A stretch of DNA of 64,000 nt from Oscillospiraceae bacterium (GTDB taxonomy: Bacteria > Bacillota > Clostridia > Oscillospirales > Ruminococcaceae). The position numbers and the translations under genes are program-made. Numbering within the stretch: the first letter of the stretch is position 1; the number at the start of each line of letters is the position of its first letter. Positions 8,571-16,264 of the stretch are shown one piece after another. The DNA lies in assembly GCA_028692035.1 (NCBI GenBank), contig JAQUYD010000006.1:1-64000 (forward strand), read 5' to 3'. The notes under the pieces are model-generated. The model did no database searches, was not told the origin of the DNA, and was given only the letters and a program-made list of their open reading frames with translations.

Positions 8571-9042
8571 AAAGAAATATCTAAAAGCAAAAACATATCG
8601 ACTGATTGACCAACTGATAGCTATAAAACAAAGATTCCCAGAATCGGATGTCACCATCAAAAACGGGGCGTTGCACTGGAGCGGATACATGAAGCCGACA
8701 GCAGTTTCACGCATATACCATGTAGTAATCGACTACAAGGTGAGAAAGCGTCCTGTTGTAAGACTATGCGGGGATAATATACAAGGCCTTGATAGACCCA
8801 ATTTTCCTCATAAATTCCATACTGACTATGAAAAAAAGCAAGTTGATCTATGCTTACATCTTCGATATGAATTTACTTCCAGTATGCTAATCGCTGATAC
8901 AATAATTCCATGGGCAATTGAATGGTTATATTTTTATGAGATATGGTTGGCAACCGACACGTGGTGCGGTGGCGGAAAGCATCCTGAAGGGAAAAAGAAC
9001 TGTGGGGTAACACATGAGCATAATCTTAAAGCCGCTGTTTGA
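8563..9042 (+). CDS. CBASS-associated E2-like conjugating protein (short type II CBASS)
   Basis: A 159-residue protein matching the stand-alone E2-like proteins of short type II CBASS operons. The strongest landmarks are VDLCLHLRYEFTSS, with Cys97 as the likely catalytic cysteine, and IPWAIEWLYFYEIWLAT, followed by WCGGGKHPEG. No E1 domain and no Cap3/JAB protease gene is present nearby, unlike full type II systems. In studied cases the E2-like protein links the CD-NTase C-terminus to a target and primes signalling. It starts at GTG 8563, overlapping the CD-NTase end, and overlaps the next membrane gene by 29 bp. Assignment rests on motif memory and context, not a search. Confidence 0.75.
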   Translation: MNKKKYLKAKTYRLIDQLIAIKQRFPESDVTIKNGALHWSGYMKPTAVSRIYHVVIDYKVRKRPVVRLCGDNIQGLDRPNFPHKFHTDYEKKQVDLCLHLRYEFTSSMLIADTIIPWAIEWLYFYEIWLATDTWCGGGKHPEGKKNCGVTHEHNLKAAV

Positions 9043-9412
9043 TATACTAACCGGCGATGTGGCCGTAATGGACAACGTGTTGTATAACTACCTCATTATG
9101 CTGGCCGTCGGTGAAATTGCCTTTTGGTTTGCGTTTAGTCTGGTTGGAGACGCCTATGACATAGGCATAATAAACGGAAAATCGGCAGGTTCCATTCTCC
9201 ACTGGATCATTCGATTAGTTATTTATGTAGCCATAGCCTATTTATTACGAGGCGGTATATGGTTGTATAAATTTGTGATAGGTGTACCGCACTGGGTATG
9301 GTGGACTTTAACAGGAGTCATTGTGGCCGCTATGATACTTGTGATTGTACTCCGCTATGTAAGGGAAAAGAGGACGAGCGAAAATGAACGAGCAGATAAA
9401 GAAACGAATTGA
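9014..9412 (+). CDS. Three-helix membrane protein inside the CBASS/restriction operon, unknown
   Basis: A 132-residue protein with three or four hydrophobic segments, near residues 22-45 (YLIMLAVGEIAFWFAFSLVG), 60-80 (HWIIRLVIYVAIAYLL) and 92-115 (HWVWWTLTGVIVAAMILVIV). A basic, charged tail follows. No signal peptide or known motif was recognised. It overlaps the E2-like gene by 29 bp and hsdS by 29 bp, so it is translationally coupled on both sides. It could be an extra CBASS component, a restriction-associated membrane protein, or an unrelated defence partner. Function is not assigned. Confidence 0.7.
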   Translation: MSIILKPLFDILTGDVAVMDNVLYNYLIMLAVGEIAFWFAFSLVGDAYDIGIINGKSAGSILHWIIRLVIYVAIAYLLRGGIWLYKFVIGVPHWVWWTLTGVIVAAMILVIVLRYVREKRTSENERADKETN

Positions 9413-10628
9413 ACAGATTTTACGTGGTGAAGTGCCGGAGGGGTATAAGCACGAAAAGGTTGGTATCATACCTCAAGAATGGAAAGTCACTTCAGTCGGT
9501 AAATGCGTTCGTGAATATAAGATGTTGTCAAATGATGTGCAGAACACCCCTGTCTACTCATCATCTCGAAAAGGGCTTGTCCCACAATCTGAGTATTACG
9601 ATCTAAAAGAAGCCGTAGAAACAAACTTGGGATACAAAATTGTACCACAAGGGTATGTTACTTATAGACATATGAGCGATGATGATATTTTTCATTTCAA
9701 CATAAACAACACTGGCACTGATATTTTAGTCAGTAGCGAGTATCCGGTTTTTACTGCTTCACAAAGAGCTAATGTGGGGTTTTTGATACCTATATTAAAT
9801 GAAACGGCTCGATTTAGATATTTTTGCAGAACACAAAAATTGGGCGGGACAAGGACAAGATTATATTTCAAAAACTTAGAAGAATACCATATGGGAATTC
9901 CACCACTTCCCGAACAGGATAGAATTGCCGCCATCCTTACCACGCAGGATAAGGTGATTGAACTGAAAGAAAAGCTGCTTGCCGAAAAACAGCGGCAGAA
10001 AAAGTATCTGTGCCAGCAGCTTCTGACCGGCAAAAAGCGTCTGCCGGGGTTCAATGCGAAGTGGCAATTTGAACATCTTGGAAAGCTATTTGCCGAGAGG
10101 GTTGAAACTAAGCGAGAGGATTTGCCATTGCTCGCAATTACAGGAGCTCAGGGAATTATTCCTCGATCAGAGCTTGATTTAAAGGACAATTCGAGTGAGG
10201 ATAAGTCAAAGTATCTTAGAATTTGTGTTGGTGATATCGGCTATAACACAATGCGTATGTGGCAAGGGGTTTCCGCATACTCAAACCACGAGGGCATTGT
10301 CAGTCCGGCGTACACGATTCTAAAACCAGTTGATTCGATCAATGCGAAATACTTTGCATATCTATTTAAGATGCCCGAAGTAGTGTTTTTGTTTTACCGT
10401 TTTTCGCAGGGGCTCGTCGACGATACCCGCAATCTAAAGTACGATAACTTCAGAAGAATTAATGTCAACTATCCAATGGACAAGCGGGAGCAGGATGCTA
10501 TTGTAGAACATCTTTCCATTGCTGATCAAGAAATATCCCTTCTGAAAAAATCTATTGATGCCGAAAAACAAAAGAAAAAAGCCCTGATGCAGCTTCTGCT
10601 GTCGGGCATTGTGAGGGTGAAGGTATGA
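9384..10628 (+). CDS. hsdS: Type I restriction specificity subunit, full length
   Basis: HsdS with two target recognition domains (414 aa, normal). TRD1 spans about 20-185 and starts after VGIIPQEWKVTSVGK. The first helical spacer carries PPLPEQDRIAAILTTQDKV. TRD2 runs about 225-370, then a second spacer DKREQDAIVEHLSIADQEI. It sets the DNA sequence recognised by the HsdM/HsdR complex. It starts inside the membrane protein gene and ends overlapping a small broken ORF. TRDs are hypervariable, so the target cannot be read from sequence. Confidence 0.93.
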   Translation: MNEQIKKRIEQILRGEVPEGYKHEKVGIIPQEWKVTSVGKCVREYKMLSNDVQNTPVYSSSRKGLVPQSEYYDLKEAVETNLGYKIVPQGYVTYRHMSDDDIFHFNINNTGTDILVSSEYPVFTASQRANVGFLIPILNETARFRYFCRTQKLGGTRTRLYFKNLEEYHMGIPPLPEQDRIAAILTTQDKVIELKEKLLAEKQRQKKYLCQQLLTGKKRLPGFNAKWQFEHLGKLFAERVETKREDLPLLAITGAQGIIPRSELDLKDNSSEDKSKYLRICVGDIGYNTMRMWQGVSAYSNHEGIVSPAYTILKPVDSINAKYFAYLFKMPEVVFLFYRFSQGLVDDTRNLKYDNFRRINVNYPMDKREQDAIVEHLSIADQEISLLKKSIDAEKQKKKALMQLLLSGIVRVKV

Positions 10629-10838
10629 CTATATATTTTTACGATCAAGAAGTCAGGTAACCCAGTTTGCTATTCGCCTAACGCAAAAGATTATTACACA
10701 ATGGATGGCGCGGTATATGCATACGTCAAGAATGGCTACTGGTATTCTTATAAGGATAATAGTTGGTTCGGATGGCAAAAAGACAATTGGCTTTATGATT
10801 CCAACGGAAATCCACTATACTTTACAGAAAAGAGGTGA
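10625..10838 (+). pseudogene. Small Tyr/Trp-rich ORF with an apparent frameshift in a T5 run
   Basis: ATG 10625 overlaps the hsdS stop in ATGA fashion but stops after 11 codons. Another frame is open from just before there to TGA 10838 and encodes a compact aromatic-rich peptide (NGYWYSYKDNSWFGWQKDN). Removing one T from the TTTTT at 10636-10640 joins the two into one ORF of about 70 codons. The gene may be intact with a sequencing error, a phase-variable gene, or a pseudogene. The ORF track reports only unrelated frames here. Product unknown. Confidence 0.5.
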
Positions 10839-10844
10839 GACACA

Positions 10845-11024
10845 ATGGCAACAAATCCACCAAGTGGCGACGGTCACAGAAATGGCGCGGTAAAAGGCAG
10901 AACGCAGAGTTTGAACCCTAAAACAGGGCTCTACACAAAGCGTGATACCGAAACCGGGAAGTTTATGGATGTAAAAACGACCGGCGGCAAGTTCAAAGGC
11001 GTCACCAAAGAAAAGCAAGACTAA
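10845..11024 (+). CDS. 59-aa basic protein of restriction-modification loci, unknown
   Basis: Below the ORF-track length limit. It starts at ATG 10845, preceded by AGAGGTGAG, and encodes a basic, Gly-rich 59-residue protein: NPPSGDGHRNGAVKGRTQ at the start, then LNPKTGLYTKRDTETGKFMD and GGKFKGV near the end. I associate this pattern with small hypothetical proteins that recur next to hsdR genes. Basic composition fits nucleic acid binding, but nothing is proven. It sits between hsdS and hsdR in the same direction. Confidence 0.65.
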   Translation: MATNPPSGDGHRNGAVKGRTQSLNPKTGLYTKRDTETGKFMDVKTTGGKFKGVTKEKQD

Positions 11025-11028
11025 GCAC

Positions 11029-11064
11029 AGGAAGCGAGGCGGTTTTCACCGCCCCGCTATTCCT
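11029..11064 (+). terminator. Hairpin between the small gene and hsdR
   Basis: Stem AGCG-A-GGCGGT / ACCGCC-C-CGCT with a four-base loop, enlarged by AGGA/TCCT outer pairs. Only a short T stretch follows (GCTTTTA). It may be a leaky terminator or an RNA processing site lowering hsdR expression relative to hsdM and hsdS. Confidence 0.45.
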
Positions 11065-11098
11065 GCTTTTATAGATATTCCACTAAGGAGGCTCAATT

Positions 11099-14000
11099 AT
11101 GAACCCTGACCTCTATCTTGAAAAGAACGCCAGCCAGCAGCCAGCCATTGATTTGCTGCGTGCTATGGGCTATATTTACATATCACCTGAGGACTGCGCC
11201 ATGCAGCGCGGTAGTGGGTACCATGTGCTGCTCCGAGACATTCTGCGCGGCCAGCTGCGTCGGCTTAACCGCTATCTCTATGCCGGAGCGGAAAATGAAT
11301 TCTCCGCCGCCAATATTGAGCGGGCTATGGAGGATCTGGACGAGCCTCTGACGGATGGCCTCGTTCGTGCCAGTGAGAAAATTTACGACGCACTGCTGCT
11401 GGGTAAAAGCTATCCCGAAACCGTGGGTGACGGGAAAATGCTCAGCTTTAACCTCAAATACATCGACTGGGATCACCCGGAAAACAACCTCTACCATGTG
11501 ACGGAGGAATATGCCGTTGAAAGTCAGGACAAGCAGCATAATGCTCGCCCTGATATTGTGCTGTTTATCAACGGCATTCCATTTGCGGTGATCGAATGCA
11601 AAGCACCGCAGATTTCCGTCGATCAGGCGGTGGAACAGACTGTGCGCAACCAGCAGACAGACTATATCCCTCAACTCTTCAAGTACGCGCAGATCGTTAT
11701 GGCCACCAACAAGAATGCTGTGAAATACGCCACAGCTGGAACGCCGAAAAAGTTTTGGAATGTCTGGAAAGAGCAAAATGAAGCATTCATGAGCCGCCAG
11801 CTTGTGTGGCTGTTTGATGACCGTATGCCCACCGAACAAGATAAAAATATTATTTCGCTGTTCAGCAAAGAGCGTGTCATGGAACTCATGAGGTATTTCA
11901 TTCTCTATGACGCTAATGTTAAGAAGATTTGCCGCTATCAGCAGTATTTCGCAATTAAGGAGATTGTTAAAACCATCGGCGAAACCGACGAGCGCGGCAA
12001 TCGCCAGAGCGGTGTTATCTGGCATACACAAGGTAGCGGTAAGAGCCTGACCATGGTCATGCTGGCAAAGTATATCCTCATGGAGATGACAGACTGCCAT
12101 CCCAGAGTTGTAATTGTAACTGACCGTAAGGAGTTGGACGGTCAAATTGCCGCGACCTTTGCCCACACCCGGTTGAACCCTGCCCGTGCCACCAGCGGAC
12201 GACATTTGGTAGATCTTGTAAACAGCGGCAAGGCAGATGTGATTACGAGTATCATTAACAAGTTCAATACTGCTGAACGCATGGCAACAAAAAACGAGTC
12301 CAAAGACGTCTTTATTCTGGTGGACGAGAGCCATCGTTCAAATTACGGCCTTATGGCAACAAAGATGCGTAGCGTATTCCCCAACGCCTGCTATATCGGC
12401 TTTACCGGAACGCCCCTGATGAAGAAAGAAAAAAACACCATGTCCAAGTTTGGCAAGCTGATCCATAAGTACACAATAAAGGACGGCGTGGATGATGGCG
12501 CTATTGTGCCGCTAATCTACGAGGGGCGCTTTGTGGATCAAAATGTTGACGAGGAAAACATTGACCTTTGGTTTGAGCAGACCACCAAGCGGCTGACGGA
12601 TGCGCAGAAAGAAGATTTGGCAAAAAAATGGAGCAGTATCCGCCGCCTGACATCCACCGATGCACGGATTAAGCGTATCGCCCTTGATATTAACACTCAT
12701 TTCATTGAAGGCTATAAAAATACCGGATTCAAAGCTATGCTTGCCACGAACTATAAAAGAGATGCGGTTCGCTATCTTGAATGCTTTGAGCAGTTTGGCG
12801 ATTTGACCTGCGCCGTAGTTATTTCGCCGCCGGATATGCGTGAAAGCGTCGATGACATGGACGAGGGCACTGACGATAAGGTCGTGGCATACTGGAATAA
12901 AATGATGCGGCAGTATAGCGATGCAGACCGTTATGAAGAGGCTATGAAAAACAAGTTCTGCGACGGTGAAATCGATATACTCATCGTTTGCAGCAAGCTC
13001 CTCACTGGATTTGATGCACCTATTTGCCAAGTGCTATACATTGACAAGGAGCTGAAAGAGCATGGCCTCTTGCAGGCTATTGCACGCACCAATCGACTTC
13101 ACGAAGGCAAGGACTACGGCCTAATCGTTGATTATCGGGGGCTGATCGAAAAGCTGGATACCGCGATGGATATGTACAGCGGAGCAGGTCTTGAGAACTT
13201 TGACAGCGGAGACTTGAAGGGCGCGGTTGTGGATGTTATGTCGTCGGTGGGAACCTTGCGTGATTCGTATACCCGACTAATCGAACTGTTTGCCGCTGTT
13301 CGAAATAAAGCGGACGCAGAGGAAGTGGAAGTATTTCTTGCGGATGACAAGATCCGTGAGGACTTCTATAATCTTCTGTGTGCCTTTGGAAAGGCTCTCA
13401 ATCTGGTGCTGAATTCCGAGCAAGCTTATGCGGCTGTTCCGAGGGATGAACTGAAAAAATATCAAAGTACGTTTATCTTTTTTTCGAAGGTGCGACGCAG
13501 CGTAAAGATCCGTTATTGCGATGCCATAGACAACAGTGAGTACGAACCACTGATGCAAAATCTTTTAGATACCCACTTATCTGTAGCCGGTGTCCGTCAG
13601 ATCACAAGCCCAATCAACATTTTGAATAAGGATGACTTTGAAAAGGAACTGGACGAGCTTGGATCAATCCGAGCGAAAGCCGATGCAATTACAAGCCGCA
13701 TGACAAAGAGCATCAGCGAAAAGTATGATGAAAATCCCGCCTACTATGACAGCTTTTCCAAGAGAATAAAGGACGCGTTGGATCAGTATAAAGAACAAGT
13801 AATTACAGAGGCTGAGTATCTGGCCAAGATGCGTACCATTATGGAAGATTATCACGCCGGACGCAGCTCTATAAGTTACCCGGAATCTATTAAGAATAAT
13901 GTTCATGCACAGGCATTTTACGGTGTGCTTTCTGCCATTCTCGACGATGATAAGTCTGGAAATGTTGAACCGGATTTCGTTGCAGAAATAGCCGAGAAAA

Positions 14001-14188
14001 TTACGAAGACTATTGCAAAGCATAGTCAGGTGGACTGGACAAACAATAAGACCATTCATGATCGCATTTCACAGGATATTGATGACCTGTTTTATGAATA
14101 TGAGAAAACGCGCGGACTGAAGCTCTCATTTGATGTTATCGACAAGATCATAGAGAATGTCAAAACCGTTGCTCTGCGGAGGTTTTGA
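11099..14188 (+). CDS. hsdR: Type I restriction endonuclease subunit
   Basis: Motor and nuclease subunit (1029 aa) that translocates DNA and cuts at a distance. The N-terminal PD-(D/E)xK nuclease domain is seen around ARPDIVLFINGIPFAVIECKAP (catalytic ECK near residue 168). The SF2 helicase core has HTQGSGKSLTM near 312, DESHRSNYG near 408, TGTPLM, and a C-terminal RecA fold with ARTNRLHEGKDYGLIVDY. A strong AAGGAGG precedes the ATG. It forms the R-M complex with hsdM and hsdS despite the CBASS insertion between them. Confidence 0.95.
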   Translation: MNPDLYLEKNASQQPAIDLLRAMGYIYISPEDCAMQRGSGYHVLLRDILRGQLRRLNRYLYAGAENEFSAANIERAMEDLDEPLTDGLVRASEKIYDALLLGKSYPETVGDGKMLSFNLKYIDWDHPENNLYHVTEEYAVESQDKQHNARPDIVLFINGIPFAVIECKAPQISVDQAVEQTVRNQQTDYIPQLFKYAQIVMATNKNAVKYATAGTPKKFWNVWKEQNEAFMSRQLVWLFDDRMPTEQDKNIISLFSKERVMELMRYFILYDANVKKICRYQQYFAIKEIVKTIGETDERGNRQSGVIWHTQGSGKSLTMVMLAKYILMEMTDCHPRVVIVTDRKELDGQIAATFAHTRLNPARATSGRHLVDLVNSGKADVITSIINKFNTAERMATKNESKDVFILVDESHRSNYGLMATKMRSVFPNACYIGFTGTPLMKKEKNTMSKFGKLIHKYTIKDGVDDGAIVPLIYEGRFVDQNVDEENIDLWFEQTTKRLTDAQKEDLAKKWSSIRRLTSTDARIKRIALDINTHFIEGYKNTGFKAMLATNYKRDAVRYLECFEQFGDLTCAVVISPPDMRESVDDMDEGTDDKVVAYWNKMMRQYSDADRYEEAMKNKFCDGEIDILIVCSKLLTGFDAPICQVLYIDKELKEHGLLQAIARTNRLHEGKDYGLIVDYRGLIEKLDTAMDMYSGAGLENFDSGDLKGAVVDVMSSVGTLRDSYTRLIELFAAVRNKADAEEVEVFLADDKIREDFYNLLCAFGKALNLVLNSEQAYAAVPRDELKKYQSTFIFFSKVRRSVKIRYCDAIDNSEYEPLMQNLLDTHLSVAGVRQITSPINILNKDDFEKELDELGSIRAKADAITSRMTKSISEKYDENPAYYDSFSKRIKDALDQYKEQVITEAEYLAKMRTIMEDYHAGRSSISYPESIKNNVHAQAFYGVLSAILDDDKSGNVEPDFVAEIAEKITKTIAKHSQVDWTNNKTIHDRISQDIDDLFYEYEKTRGLKLSFDVIDKIIENVKTVALRRF

Positions 14189-14190
14189 GG

Positions 14191-14925
14191 ATGACCCCAA
14201 CTTCAACCCAACGCAAAGTAATGTCCGATGGTAAAGAGATCGCCTATCATTTGGAGCAAAAGCCAGTCAAAAATTTAAATCTTCGAATAAGAAAAGACGG
14301 CAGCGTCTATGTATCGGCAAATGATAATGTTCCAGTTGATAAAGTTGACGAATTTGTGGTCAGCAAGGGAGCCTATATTCTATCGGCTTTGCAACGATTT
14401 CAGGAACTGGCTCAATATCGTCCACAAGCAAAACGGTATATCAGCGGAGAAACCTTTTACATTTTAGGCCGAGGGCTGCGGCTAAAGGTTGTAGAAGGCT
14501 CGAAAAATGCAATCCATTCAGACGGTGTGTACATTTTTCTTCAGGCAAAAGATGCCACAGACGTAAAAAATAAAGAGCGCATTGTGACGCGATTTTTAGA
14601 TCAACAATGCAAAGATCAGTTTGGTGAGATTATGGCGGAAATTTATCCGCTGTTTCAGAAATACGGTGTAGCCCAGCCGACACTGCGCATTCGTGATATG
14701 GATACGCGATGGGGTTCATGCCTATCGAAAAAAGGAATAATCACATTAAATAAAAGATTGCTGGAAGCTCCCCGAAGCTGCATCGAGTATGTGGTAATGC
14801 ATGAATTTTGCCACTTTATTCACCCGAACCATTCCAAGCAGTTTTACGGCTTTCTTGCTATGCTGATGCCTGATTGGAAGAACCGTAAGGTGGCACTTGA
14901 TAAGTGTGCGGAATTTTGGCTATGA
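14191..14925 (+). CDS. YgjP-like zinc metallopeptidase (M48/DUF45 family)
   Basis: A 244-residue protein ending in the gluzincin motif VMHEFCHFIHPNHSKQFY, in which HExxH is complete (HEFCH) and a further H follows. The conserved RDMDTRWGSCLSKKGIITLN precedes it, typical of YgjP/DUF45 proteins. These are common neighbours of hsdR genes; their substrate is unknown. The ORF track starts at TTG 14185, but CGGAGGT at 14177-14183 favours ATG 14191, just after the hsdR TGA. It is probably the last gene of the restriction operon. Confidence 0.85.
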   Translation: MTPTSTQRKVMSDGKEIAYHLEQKPVKNLNLRIRKDGSVYVSANDNVPVDKVDEFVVSKGAYILSALQRFQELAQYRPQAKRYISGETFYILGRGLRLKVVEGSKNAIHSDGVYIFLQAKDATDVKNKERIVTRFLDQQCKDQFGEIMAEIYPLFQKYGVAQPTLRIRDMDTRWGSCLSKKGIITLNKRLLEAPRSCIEYVVMHEFCHFIHPNHSKQFYGFLAMLMPDWKNRKVALDKCAEFWL

Positions 14926-14944
14926 ATTATTATTTCGTTATAAT
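14916..14944 (+). promoter_or_regulatory. Candidate promoter of the sigma factor-helicase operon
   Basis: -35-like TTGGCT (14916-14921) lies in the end of the metallopeptidase gene and TATAAT (14939-14944) just after its stop, with a 17-bp spacer. This would leave a leader of about 200 bases before the sigma factor start. Confidence 0.5.
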
Positions 14945-15050
14945 TTCATGGCAACAAAAAATCAGATAAGCGAGGCTTTTCGTTTTTGCCCAAAAATCAC
15001 GGTTACTAAACGTCCGGATAGTACAGGAGTTTCTATGATTGACCATAAAA

Positions 15051-15099
15051 GATCCAACTTCTGAAACCGCAAGGTTGCTAAAGTAAATTTCAGAGGATC
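15051..15099 (+). other. Structured leader upstream of the sigma factor gene
   Basis: GATCC and TCTGAAA pair with TTTCAGA and GGATC to close an imperfect stem. Inside it lies a perfect mini-hairpin AACC-GCAA-GGTT with a GNRA-type loop. It sits about 50 bases before the GTG start. It may be a cis-regulatory RNA element; no known riboswitch was recognised. Confidence 0.4.
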
Positions 15100-15149
15100 A
15101 TCCCGATTTTGTGAGTTGGGTATAAACAGGAAAAGGAGACAGGATAGTT

Positions 15150-16262
15150 GTGAATGAAGAAATCATACTTAATATTGCAAAGCCATACGTAAAAGACAGC
15201 GCAATCACTTATGACGAATTTGACCAGTTGTTCTCTATCCTGTCGCGCAAAGAACAGTACGCAGTTTGTGATGTTCTTTTTAATAACGGAATAAACCTTG
15301 TTGATAGCAACGTTGCTGAGGACGCCCTTGTTCTCGACATAGATGCCGAGAATAATCTGGCAGAAGATTTCTTCGCAGATGATTTTGAAATTCACTATGA
15401 TGAAGATCCTTTTAGAGATAGAGCTTCCGGGAGCACCCTCATCGAAGAACTCGTTTTAAATAAGGAGGTTCGTCAATCTAATGATATCCTCTGTCGCCTA
15501 ATTCAACAAGGCAATCGGCAGGCCGTGCAGGATCTCTGTGTCAAGAATCATCGCCTGGTCAGCAAATATGTCTTTGCCTATGGAAAGCGTTATGCAAACA
15601 GACTTGATTCCGAAGATTTGGAACAGGTTGGCTTTATGGGGTTGATCAAAGCTGCCCAAAAGTTCGATTTGAGCCGTGGTGTTTCGTTTAGTACATATGC
15701 GGTTCATTGGATAAAGCAAGCTATAGCCAGAGAAATCATGGATCACGGATATGCTATTCGCATTCCGGTTCATATGATGGAACGGATCAACAAGGTTGTT
15801 GCAACAGATAATCGATTGGCTGGCGAAGGTATTCCCCTATTGGAGAGAATTCGTTCTGTGGCTGATGAACTTGGGATTAGCGAAGATGATGTAAGAGAAG
15901 CCTTGGCTCTTAGAAACAACTATTTGATGTATTCTTCGTTAGATATGCCTGTTGGTGAAGATCAGGACTCCGTTTTGGGAGACTTCATCCCTTTCGATGA
16001 AGAGCTATCTGTAGAACAAATCATCTTCGACAAAGAACTTCATCAAGAGTTGGAAACAATAATTGCTACTCTTAAACCCAAGGAACGGGAAATTCTTAAG
16101 TTGCGGTTTGGATGGAATGATAATCATCCGAAGACGTTGGAGGAAATAGGTATACTATACGGTGTTACGAGAGAAAGAATTCGTCAAATTGAAGCAAAAG
16201 CAATACGCAGACTTCGACATCCGTCACGTTCTCGTCGGCTAAAAGATTTTCAGGAGGATTGA
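15150..16262 (+). CDS. Sigma-70 family RNA polymerase sigma factor of the mobile element
   Basis: A 370-residue primary-like sigma factor. The N-terminus (YDEFDQLFSILSRKEQYAV) resembles region 1.1. Region 2 is complete near residues 115-200 (DLEQVGFMGLIKAAQKFD, then FSTYAVHWIKQAI). Region 3 follows with ERIRSVADELGIS. Region 4 has the HTH TLEEIGILYGVTRERIRQIE near 330. It starts at GTG 15150 after AAAAGGAG. It ends two bases before the helicase start, so the two genes are coupled. A near-complete sigma factor as cargo is unusual; it probably redirects polymerase to element or defence promoters, which is inference. Confidence 0.9.
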   Translation: MNEEIILNIAKPYVKDSAITYDEFDQLFSILSRKEQYAVCDVLFNNGINLVDSNVAEDALVLDIDAENNLAEDFFADDFEIHYDEDPFRDRASGSTLIEELVLNKEVRQSNDILCRLIQQGNRQAVQDLCVKNHRLVSKYVFAYGKRYANRLDSEDLEQVGFMGLIKAAQKFDLSRGVSFSTYAVHWIKQAIAREIMDHGYAIRIPVHMMERINKVVATDNRLAGEGIPLLERIRSVADELGISEDDVREALALRNNYLMYSSLDMPVGEDQDSVLGDFIPFDEELSVEQIIFDKELHQELETIIATLKPKEREILKLRFGWNDNHPKTLEEIGILYGVTRERIRQIEAKAIRRLRHPSRSRRLKDFQED

Positions 16263-16264
16263 GT

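Noticed and set aside
11183-12334. 383-aa minus-strand ORF opposite hsdR
   Set aside because: It lies fully within hsdR, whose motifs are clear; no ribosome site and no recognisable family.
13664-14059. Minus-strand membrane-like ORF within hsdR
   Set aside because: Antisense shadow; the plus-strand hsdR C-terminus is continuous there.
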